This document shows, piece by piece, positions 1 to 6,894 of a stretch of DNA of 64,000 nt (position 1 is the stretch's first letter; every line of letters begins with the position of its first letter). The stretch lies in NCBI GenBank assembly GCA_903885555.1, contig CAISIV010000018.1, positions 1-64,000 on the forward strand, read 5' to 3'. The position numbers and the translations under genes were made by a program. The notes beneath the pieces are model-generated. The model ran no database searches and was not told the origin of the DNA. It saw only the letters and a list, made by a program, of their open reading frames with translations. This DNA comes from an uncultured Hyphomicrobiales bacterium. Lineage in GTDB: Bacteria > Pseudomonadota > Alphaproteobacteria > Rhizobiales > Xanthobacteraceae.

Positions 1-1697
1 CCACAGCCGCATGGTTGCTGGCCCTGTATGTGGCTGTCGCTGACGAGCAGGGCGCGCCGCGTCATCTATTGCAGGGCACAACCCAGAACGACATCATCAA
101 GGAATATCTGTCGCGCGGCACCTATGTGTTTCCGCCAGCGCCGTCGATGCGGCTGATCAAGGACATCGCGATCTTCTCGACCAGCGAGTTGCCGAAGTGG
201 AATCCGATGAACATCTGCTCCTATCACTTGCAGGAAGCAGGGGCGACGCCGGTGCAGGAGCTCGCCTTTGCACTGGCGACCGCGGTCGCGGTGCTCGATA
301 CGGTGAAGGCGTCGGGCGAAGTCAGCCAGCAGAAATTCGGCGAAGTCGTCGGTCGTATCTCGTTCTTCGTCAACGCCGGCATGCGGTTCATCACCGAAAT
401 CTGCAAGATGCGCGCCTTCGTCGAATTGTGGGACGAGATCACGCGCGAGCGTTACGGCATCACCGATCCCAAGCAGCGGCTGTTTCGCTACGGCGTACAG
501 GTGAACTCGCTCGGCCTGACCGAGCCGCAGCCGGAAAACAACGTCGCCCGCATTCTCATCGAGATGCTGGCTGTAACGCTGTCGAAAAACGCGCGCGCCC
601 GCGCCGTGCAATTGCCGGCCTGGAACGAGGCGCTCGGCCTGCCGCGGCCGTGGGATCAGCAATGGTCGCTGCGCATGCAGCAGATCCTCGCCTACGAAAC
701 CGACCTGCTCGAGTTCGGCGACATCTTCGACGGCTCCGAGGAGATGAAGCGCAAGGTCGACTCGCTCAAGCGCGAGGCCATGGAAGAACTCGCCAACATC
801 GAACAGATGGGCGGCGCCATCGTCGCGGTCGAATCCGGCTACATGAAGCAGCGGCTGGTGGAATCCAACAGCGCGCGTTTCGAAGGCATCGAGCGCGGCG
901 ATCAGGTTGTCGTCGGCGTCAACAAATATCTCGAGACCGAGCCCTCGCCGCTGACCGGCGGCATCGACGCCATCATGACGGTGTCGGAAGACGCCGAGCG
1001 CGATCAACTGGAACGGCTGGAAGCCTGGCGCGCCGCGCGCGATCCCAAGGCGGTCGCCGATGCGCTCGCCGAGCTCAAGCGCGCCGCCGCGACCGGCGCC
1101 AATATCATGCCGCCGTCGATTGTCTGCGCCAAAGCCGGCGTCACCACCGGCGAGTGGGGTTGGACGCTGCGCCAGGCCTTCGGCGAGTATCGCGCGCCGA
1201 CCGGCGTCGGCAATGCCATGCGCAACGACGTCGACGGCCTCGACGATATCCGCGGCGAAGTCGATCGCGTGTCGCGCAAGCTCGGCCGCCGTCTCACCTT
1301 CCTGGTCGGCAAGCCGGGCCTCGATGGCCATTCCAACGGCGCCGAACAGATCGCGGTGCGGGCGCGCGATGCCGGCATGCAGGTGGTTTACCAAGGCATC
1401 CGCCTGACGCCGGAAGAAATCGTCGACGCGGCGCGCGAGCAGAACGCGCATGTCATCGGCCTGTCGGTGCTCTCCGGCAGCCATCTGCCGCTGGTCGCCG
1501 ATGTGGTGGCGCGCATGAAGGCCGCCGGCATGACCATGCCGCTGGTGGTCGGCGGCATCATCCCGCCGGAAGACGCCGAGGCGCTGGAAAAATCCGGCGT
1601 CGCCGCCGTTTACACGCCGAAGGATTTCGAGCTCAACCGCATCATGTCGGACGTGGTGCGCATCGTTGAGCAAGCCAACGGCGTCACCAACGCCTAG
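1..1697 (+). CDS. ecm: Ethylmalonyl-CoA mutase (MeaA/Ecm), 3' part
   Basis: Adenosylcobalamin-dependent mutase that converts ethylmalonyl-CoA to methylsuccinyl-CoA in the ethylmalonyl-CoA pathway for acetyl-CoA assimilation. The frame is open from base 3 (T-A-A-W-L-L-A-L), so the gene starts before the window and the TTG at 15 is internal. About 565 residues are visible of a family length near 650-680. The N-terminal half is the substrate-binding barrel (QGTTQNDIIKEYLSRGTYVFP, NICSYHLQEAGATPVQELAF). The C-terminal 130 residues are a B12-binding domain with the D-x-H-x-x-G motif as DGHSNG at 1323-1340; its His is the expected lower axial cobalt ligand. The segment GKPGLDGHSNGAEQIA is characteristic of MeaA/Ecm rather than methylmalonyl-CoA mutase. 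The stop codon overlaps the stop of the convergent gene. Confidence 0.93.
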   Translation, partial: TAAWLLALYVAVADEQGAPRHLLQGTTQNDIIKEYLSRGTYVFPPAPSMRLIKDIAIFSTSELPKWNPMNICSYHLQEAGATPVQELAFALATAVAVLDTVKASGEVSQQKFGEVVGRISFFVNAGMRFITEICKMRAFVELWDEITRERYGITDPKQRLFRYGVQVNSLGLTEPQPENNVARILIEMLAVTLSKNARARAVQLPAWNEALGLPRPWDQQWSLRMQQILAYETDLLEFGDIFDGSEEMKRKVDSLKREAMEELANIEQMGGAIVAVESGYMKQRLVESNSARFEGIERGDQVVVGVNKYLETEPSPLTGGIDAIMTVSEDAERDQLERLEAWRAARDPKAVADALAELKRAAATGANIMPPSIVCAKAGVTTGEWGWTLRQAFGEYRAPTGVGNAMRNDVDGLDDIRGEVDRVSRKLGRRLTFLVGKPGLDGHSNGAEQIAVRARDAGMQVVYQGIRLTPEEIVDAAREQNAHVIGLSVLSGSHLPLVADVVARMKAAGMTMPLVVGGIIPPEDAEALEKSGVAAVYTPKDFELNRIMSDVVRIVEQANGVTNA

Positions 1698-2182
1698 TGC
1701 TCGTTGACCGCCTCACCGACCCGCCGAAGTATCAAAGCGCGGCGGGCGGTTTCCTGCAGGCTGCAATATTCCGCGCCGCCGTCCAGCATGCCCGGTTCGA
1801 GTTTGTTGAAGACCGGACAGAGTGCCTTCATTGACTGCGACCATGCGGTCTGCGACGACGCCACACCCTTGATGACGTCAGCAAAGCCGCCGGCTTTGAC
1901 CTGTTTCAGCGCATCGGCCAGAAGGCTGTTCCAGATCGCGAGTTCGCGCGCGGCGCAGGCACTCTTGTCCTTCACGTCGGTCTGACTGCCTTCGGCTTTC
2001 TTGATGCAGGGATCGGCGACGATTCCGATGCACTGGCCGCCGAACCCGGCCGTCTCGGATTCCAAGCATTTCACAATCGTGCCTTTGTCACCGGACGGCG
2101 GTTGCTGCGCGCCGGCAACGCCGATACCAAGTGTGAAAATCAGCAGAGTCGAGAAAAGCCGTTGCTGCATCGCTGACGACAT
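1694..2182 (-). CDS. Secreted LprI-like (DUF1311) protein
   Basis: A 162-residue protein with an N-terminal signal peptide ending near AGAQ and a mature domain resembling the lysozyme-inhibitor LprI N-terminal family (DUF1311). The family resemblance rests on the central helix pattern CAARELAIWNSLLADAL, the SSQTAWSQSMKALC segment and the GGAEYCSLQETARRALIL end. The mature part has six Cys, an even number suited to disulfides in the periplasm. The start at 2182 follows CAGGAG with good spacing; a Met four residues later is the alternative. It converges with ecm and shares a CTAG at the two stop codons. Whether it inhibits lysozyme is not shown by the sequence. Confidence 0.7.
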   Translation of the reverse strand: MSSAMQQRLFSTLLIFTLGIGVAGAQQPPSGDKGTIVKCLESETAGFGGQCIGIVADPCIKKAEGSQTDVKDKSACAARELAIWNSLLADALKQVKAGGFADVIKGVASSQTAWSQSMKALCPVFNKLEPGMLDGGAEYCSLQETARRALILRRVGEAVNEH

Positions 2183-2215
2183 CGTTTCGCTCCTGTACGG
2201 ATTCCGAAGGTGCCT

Positions 2216-3391
2216 TTATTTTTCACCATCGTCCAGCGCCTGCGCCAATTTACTCGGGCTTATCGGCTTGGTGAAATAGAAATTCATGCCGGCGCCGAGC
2301 GCGGCCTGCTCGGTGCCGCGATCGTCGCGGCCGGAAATCCCGATCACCTTCACCTCGCCGGCCTTGCCGGGCAACGCGCGAATACGCCGCGTCGCCTCGA
2401 TGCCGTCGAGGCCCGACAGCGCGATGTCGATCAGCACCGCATCGTAGCCGTTGCGCGCGGCGGCCTTTATCGCGGCCTCGCCGCTCTCGACGAAATCGAC
2501 GCTGTGGCCGAGTTCCGTAACGATGGTTTTCATCACCACGCGGCCATAGGGATTGTCCTCGGCGCAGAGAATCGACAACGGCTTTGCGGACGCAGGCTTG
2601 GCCGACCCGGTCGCCGCCCGCGCCTCGAAACGCTCAGCCAGCACCGCGAGACGGAAAGTACTGCCCTTGCCTTTCTTGCTGGTGACCTTGAGGTCGCCGC
2701 CCATCGCCTTGGCGATCCGCTTGATGAAAACCAGGCCGAGCCCGGCGCCGCCGTAGCGCCGCGCGATCTGCTCGCTCGCCTGCGCGAACGGCTTGAACAG
2801 CAATTTCAATTCGGCGGTGCTCATGCCGATGCCGCTGTCGGTGACCGTAAAGATCAACCGCACGCGCTTGCGCGCGGCGTTCTCGGCGGTCGCGCTGAAA
2901 GTTACGCCGCCCTCGTGGGTAAATTTCACCGCGTTGTCGGCGAGATTTTCCAGCGCCGCACGCAGACGCAGCCCGTCGCCCGACACCATCGCCGGCAAAT
3001 CGTGAGCGATGTCGACCTGGGCTTTGACATTGCGGTTGCCGGCGCGCGCAACCAGCGACTGACCGACGGCTTCGGCGAGCGCGCGTGGCGAGAACGGCTC
3101 GTTGCGCAAGACCAGCCCAGCCGTGTCCGACCGCACGGCGTCGACGATCAGCGTCGACAGCGCGGCGAGATGATCGGCGCCGCTCTTGATGGCATTGGCC
3201 CATTCGCGTTCGCGGGTTCCGAGATCGGAAGCGGCCAAAAGTTCGGCCAGCGCGACGATGCCGGTCAGCGGCGTGCGGATGTCATGCGCAATGCCGGCCA
3301 ACGCGGCCTCGACCGCGCGGGTCGTCGGCACCCGGCTCTTCGCCTTGGCAATCTTGCGTCTGGTCCGTTTTGGCTTCGCCATCGACTCCAC
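2216..3391 (-). CDS. Soluble hybrid histidine kinase/response regulator
   Basis: A 391-residue two-component protein with no membrane segment or obvious sensor domain. After a basic N-terminus (KPKRTRRK) comes a HisKA domain with H-box AHDIRTPLTGI (His near residue 36), then a HATPase domain with N-box (ENLADNAVKF), G1 (DSGIGM) and G2 (GGAGLGL). A C-terminal receiver domain runs from about residue 265 (ILCAEDN) with the phospho-acceptor Asp in VLIDIALSGLDG and a KP near the end. The arrangement suggests a cytosolic kinase whose own receiver takes the phosphate. The Met at the fourth codon (MAKPKR) is an alternative start. It follows gluQ on the same strand by about 33 bases. Confidence 0.88.
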   Translation of the reverse strand: MESMAKPKRTRRKIAKAKSRVPTTRAVEAALAGIAHDIRTPLTGIVALAELLAASDLGTREREWANAIKSGADHLAALSTLIVDAVRSDTAGLVLRNEPFSPRALAEAVGQSLVARAGNRNVKAQVDIAHDLPAMVSGDGLRLRAALENLADNAVKFTHEGGVTFSATAENAARKRVRLIFTVTDSGIGMSTAELKLLFKPFAQASEQIARRYGGAGLGLVFIKRIAKAMGGDLKVTSKKGKGSTFRLAVLAERFEARAATGSAKPASAKPLSILCAEDNPYGRVVMKTIVTELGHSVDFVESGEAAIKAAARNGYDAVLIDIALSGLDGIEATRRIRALPGKAGEVKVIGISGRDDRGTEQAALGAGMNFYFTKPISPSKLAQALDDGEK

Positions 3392-3424
3392 AGCCCCGCG
3401 GGAACCATGGCACGGAAGTCGGCC

Positions 3425-4282
3425 TCAATCGAGGCCGGCCAGCGTCCGGATCGCAGCCGGGGTTGCGCCCCCGCCGCGCAGTTCGCGCAAGCCCGTCGCC
3501 GATGTCGATTTCGACAGCTTGCGGCCTTCGCCGTCGAGGATCAGCCGGTGGTGATGGTAACGCGGCTGCGGCAGGCCGAGCAGCGTCTGCAACACGCGAT
3601 GCGCCGCGGTCGAATGGAACAGGTCGCGCCCGCGCACAACATCCGTAACCCCTTGCGCGGCGTCGTCGACGACCACCGACAGATGATAGCTATTGGGCGT
3701 GTCTTTGCGGGCCAGGATGATATCGCCCCAAGGGGCGGGATCGGCCGTGACAGTTTCACCGGATTCATTCCAGTGCAGCGGACCGGTGCGCGCCAACGCG
3801 GCGGTCATATCGAGGCGGAGTGCATAGGGCGCGCCGGCGTCGATCAGGCGACGACGTTCGGCCTCCGGCAAGGGTTTGCTAAGTTCCGGGTACCGGATGC
3901 CGCCGTCGGGATCGCGCGGCCAACTTTCGCCCGAAGCCGCTTCGCGTTCGGCCACGATGCGCGCGATCTCGGTCCGGCTTTCGAAGGCCGGATAGATCAG
4001 CTCCATCGCGTCGAGTTTCGCCAGCGCCGCGCGGTACTCGGCATGATGGTCCGATTGCCGCCGCACCGGCTGCTCCCAGATGACGCCGAGCCAGGCGAGA
4101 TCCTCGTAAATTGCCGGCTCGTATTCCGGCTTGCAGCGCGCCTCGTCGATGTCCTCGATGCGCAGCAGCAGGCGGCCGCCTGCTGCCCGCGCCATATCGG
4201 CATTGAGCAACACCGACAGCGCGTGGCCGAGATGCAGATAACCGTTGGGCGACGGGGCAAACCGGAAAACGGGTGGCGGCAT
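3425..4282 (-). CDS. gluQ: Glutamyl-Q tRNA(Asp) synthetase
   Basis: A 285-residue class I synthetase paralogue lacking the anticodon-binding domain of GltX, as expected for GluQRS, which attaches glutamate to queuosine-34 of tRNA-Asp. Visible signatures are the N-terminal FRFAPSPNGYLHLGHA (HIGH-type motif), LRIEDID, the YHLSVVVDD segment and the KMSKS-type GRKLSKS near residue 255. The family Zn-binding Cys cluster is not obvious here. The length fits the family (about 290-300). It is divergent from the glycosylase gene starting at 4356. Confidence 0.93.
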   Translation of the reverse strand: MPPPVFRFAPSPNGYLHLGHALSVLLNADMARAAGGRLLLRIEDIDEARCKPEYEPAIYEDLAWLGVIWEQPVRRQSDHHAEYRAALAKLDAMELIYPAFESRTEIARIVAEREAASGESWPRDPDGGIRYPELSKPLPEAERRRLIDAGAPYALRLDMTAALARTGPLHWNESGETVTADPAPWGDIILARKDTPNSYHLSVVVDDAAQGVTDVVRGRDLFHSTAAHRVLQTLLGLPQPRYHHHRLILDGEGRKLSKSTSATGLRELRGGGATPAAIRTLAGLD

Positions 4283-4355
4283 GGATCCTCAGGTGCCACG
4301 CCCACTTTCGCGGACGATGACAGCTTCATATGTTGCATGGCATGAGTACGACAGA

Positions 4356-5135
4356 ATGACCCACTTCCTCCATACCGAAGACGACCTGCGCGCCGGACTG
4401 GTCCAACTGGTTGCCGCCGACCCGCGGCTGGCGCCGGTGGCCGAAAAGGCCGGCGTCTTCGCCCTGCGCCGCCGCGAGGGCGGCTATGCCGGGCTCTGCG
4501 CCATCGTCTGCGGCCAGCAATTGTCGGTCGCCAGCGCGGCGGCGATTCGCGACCGGCTGTTTGCGGCCTTCGAGCCGTTTCACCACGACGCGGTGCGCAA
4601 GGCGCGCCCCGACAAGCTCAAGCGGCTCGGCCTATCCAACAACAAAATCAAGGCAATCAAGGAAATCGGCAAGGCGGTTTCGGCCAACCACATCGACCTC
4701 GACGCCATCGGCAATATGGACGCCGACGTCGCGCATGAAGCGCTCGTCGCGCTGCACGGCGTAGGACCGTGGACCGCCGATATCTATTTGCTGTTCTGCC
4801 TCGGCCACGCCGATGCCTTTCCCGCCGGCGATCTCGCCGTGCAGGAAGCCGCCCGCATCGCGCTCAACCTGCGCAAGCGGCCCGACGCCAAGGCACTGAC
4901 GAAAATCGCCGAGGCCTGGCGGCCCTGGCGCGGCGTGGCGGCACATTTGATGTGGGCCTACTATCACGTCGTCAAAAAGCGCGAGGGCATCTCGGTCGAA
5001 ACCAAAAAACCTAAAGTGAAGCCCAAGGCCAAATCCAAGGCGAAGAAAAAGCCAGTCTTCAAAAAACGCGCGGCCAAGAAATCCAAGCCTAAATTCAGAT
5101 CGAAAAAATCAAACGGAGTTGCCCGTGCAGCTTGA
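4356..5135 (+). CDS. AlkA-type DNA-3-methyladenine glycosylase
   Basis: Base-excision repair glycosylase of the HhH-GPD superfamily that removes alkylated bases. The hairpin and Gly/Pro/Asp loop are seen as LHGVGPWTADIYLLF followed by the catalytic Asp in FPAGDLAVQEA. An upstream CGQQLSVASAAAIRDRL segment is typical of the fold. The open frame reaches back to 4245, but that part overlaps gluQ on the other strand. The ATG at 4356 (MTHFLHTEDDL) gives a family-sized protein of 259 residues; the ATG at 4317 is possible. The last 45 or so residues are a Lys/Ala/Pro-rich basic tail, probably disordered and suited to non-specific DNA binding. The stop overlaps the start region of the esterase gene. 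Confidence 0.88.
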   Translation: MTHFLHTEDDLRAGLVQLVAADPRLAPVAEKAGVFALRRREGGYAGLCAIVCGQQLSVASAAAIRDRLFAAFEPFHHDAVRKARPDKLKRLGLSNNKIKAIKEIGKAVSANHIDLDAIGNMDADVAHEALVALHGVGPWTADIYLLFCLGHADAFPAGDLAVQEAARIALNLRKRPDAKALTKIAEAWRPWRGVAAHLMWAYYHVVKKREGISVETKKPKVKPKAKSKAKKKPVFKKRAAKKSKPKFRSKKSNGVARAA

Positions 5136-5787
5136 CGGACCGCGCCTCGAACCGAAATCCGGCACCGCCAAGCAACTGGTGGTGTTCCTGCACGGCTACG
5201 GCGCCGACGGTAACGACCTGATCGATATCGGCCGGGCGTGGCAGGGTCTTTTGCCGGACGCTGCTTTCGTATCGCCGCATGCGCCACGCCCATGCGGGCA
5301 ATCGCCGATGGGCCGCGAATGGTTTCCGCTGACATTCCGCGATCCGAACGAACGCTGGGCCGGCGTCAACGCCGCAGCGCCTGACCTACAGGCTTTCCTT
5401 GATGACGAACTCAAGCGCCGCGGTTTACCCCCCAAGGCTTTGGCGCTGGTCGGCTTCTCCCAAGGTACAATGATGGCACTTCATGTGGGGCTGCGCCGTG
5501 CGGTCGCGCCGGCGGCAATCGTCGGCTTTTCAGGGATGCTGGTCGCGCCAGAAGAACTCGATCCCGAAGCCTTCATAGCCGAGATCACCAGCCGGCCGCC
5601 GGTGCTGCTGGTCCATGGCGATCAGGATCAGGTGATTCCCGTGCAGGCGCTCATGCATGCCGCGCAGGGTCTGGCGGCGCTGGGAGTGCCCGCGGAATGG
5701 CACGTCTCGCCTGGCATCGGCCATGGAATCGATCAGGAAGGGCTACGGCAGGGGGGCGAATTCCTCGCCAAGCAATTCGCCAGCTAG
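5125..5787 (+). CDS. Phospholipase/carboxylesterase, alpha/beta hydrolase
   Basis: A 220-residue serine hydrolase of the phospholipase/carboxylesterase (YpfH/EstB-like) family. Visible are the oxyanion-loop strand VVFLHGYGADGNDL, the nucleophile elbow GFSQG, the acid-containing VHGDQDQVIP and the final GIGHGI carrying the catalytic His. GTG at 5125 is the chosen start because GGAG at 5115-5118 lies six bases upstream; the TTG at 5119 would sit directly on the ribosome site. It overlaps the glycosylase gene by 11 bases, so the two are probably co-transcribed. The natural substrate is unknown. Confidence 0.88.
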   Translation: MQLDGPRLEPKSGTAKQLVVFLHGYGADGNDLIDIGRAWQGLLPDAAFVSPHAPRPCGQSPMGREWFPLTFRDPNERWAGVNAAAPDLQAFLDDELKRRGLPPKALALVGFSQGTMMALHVGLRRAVAPAAIVGFSGMLVAPEELDPEAFIAEITSRPPVLLVHGDQDQVIPVQALMHAAQGLAALGVPAEWHVSPGIGHGIDQEGLRQGGEFLAKQFAS

Positions 5788-5914
5788 CCCGTTTGCACAC
5801 CTGCCCTGCTTTTGGGTAACGCCCCGCCTCTACTTCACAATCCCGTCACGCTGCCCTTATACTAGGGCGTCAGCTGCGTGGCGGCAGCGTTCCTAGGAGG
5901 TCAGGAGCGTCACT

Positions 5915-6472
5915 TTGAACGTGCACGTTTCACCGAGCGGTTTTCCCGCCCTGGTTCTCAACGCGGATTTCAGGCCGTTGAGCTACTACCCTTTATCGCT
6001 GTGGTCCTGGCAGGACGCGATCAAGGCTGTGTTCCTTGAGCGCGTGAACATCGTCGCCAATTACGACCACGCGGTGCATAGCCCCAGTTTCGAAATGAAG
6101 ATGCCGAGCGTGGTGTCGCTCAAGACCTACGTGAAGCCGTCGACGCACCCGGCCTTCACCCGCTTCAACGTTTTCCTGCGCGACCGCTTCTCCTGCCAGT
6201 ATTGCGGCGACCGCGACGACCTCACCTTCGACCATCTGATCCCGCGCTCGCGCGGCGGCCTGACCTCATGGGACAATGTCGTCGCCGCCTGCTCGCCGTG
6301 CAATTTGCGCAAAGGCAGCTTTACGATGGCGGAAGCGCGGATGTTTCCGGCGCAGATGCCGTTCCAGCCGACCGTGCATCATCTGCACCGCAACGGCCGG
6401 CTGTTCCCGCCGAACTACCTGCACGAGAGCTGGGTCGACTATCTCTACTGGGACAGCGAACTCGAGCCGTGA
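5915..6472 (+). CDS. HNH endonuclease
   Basis: A 185-residue HNH nuclease of the type conserved as a housekeeping-like gene in alphaproteobacteria. The Zn/HNH core is in the middle: CQYCG, then FDHLIPRSRGG, WDNVVAACSPCN. This gives a CxxC...CxxC zinc site plus the His-Asn catalytic elements. The N-terminal ALVLNADFRPLSYYPLSLWSW is a recurrent start of this subfamily. The start is TTG at 5915 with AGGAG at 5903-5907; GTG at 5921 is a poorer choice. The biological target is unknown. It is followed by the riboswitch leader of nrdA. Confidence 0.88.
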   Translation: MNVHVSPSGFPALVLNADFRPLSYYPLSLWSWQDAIKAVFLERVNIVANYDHAVHSPSFEMKMPSVVSLKTYVKPSTHPAFTRFNVFLRDRFSCQYCGDRDDLTFDHLIPRSRGGLTSWDNVVAACSPCNLRKGSFTMAEARMFPAQMPFQPTVHHLHRNGRLFPPNYLHESWVDYLYWDSELEP

Positions 6473-6585
6473 CTTTCGATCTCTGTTTTGCGGTGCATAG
6501 CGGGGACGATTGCGTTTCCGCTTTTTCTTGCGCTTGACAGAATCATGACTGACCCTACTAGATGTAGTCGTCATGGTTCTCTGGA

Positions 6586-6767
6586 CCGCAAGGTTTGGAG
6601 CTAAGAGGGAATTCGGTGAAGCCCCCTGTACGTTCGTTTGGGCCTAAACCGAAGCTGCCCCCGCAACTGTAAGCGGCGAGCCGACGTCCACGTATCAAGT
6701 CACTGAGACCGCAAGGCCTCGGGAAGACCGGACAGAAGCAACGACCCGCGAGCCAGGAGACCTGCCC
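6586..6767 (+). promoter_or_regulatory. Cobalamin riboswitch upstream of nrdAB
   Basis: The conserved adenosylcobalamin aptamer is recognisable base by base. It contains the GAGGGAATTCGGTGAA segment (6605-6620), CTGCCCCCGCAACTGTAAGCGG (6655-6676), CACTGAGA, GGGAAGACCGG and the closing B12 box AGCCAGGAGACCTGCC (6751-6766). The helix P1 partner is probably GCAAGGT at 6588-6594. It lies about 130 bases before nrdA on the same strand. GACCTGCC (6759-6766) is fully complementary to GGCAGGTC (6801-6808), which offers a mutually exclusive pairing and a candidate expression platform. The expected effect is reduced nrdAB expression when B12 is plentiful. Confidence 0.93.
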
Positions 6768-6894
6768 TGACAAAAGAATCGTCCTCGGGCGGGGTGTCCC
6801 GGCAGGTCGTGGCTGAACTGCGCGCGGCTTCCCCCGTCCGTTTTTCAAACACAGCCTTTTCGGCCCCAGCCCCAACATTTCGGGGTCTCTGCCG

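Noticed and set aside
66..4345. Long antisense open frames, such as 66-1673 minus and 2210-4345 plus
   Set aside because: They mirror well-supported genes (ecm, hybrid kinase, gluQ) in GC-rich DNA, are Arg/Ala/His-rich without family motifs, and have no ribosome sites.
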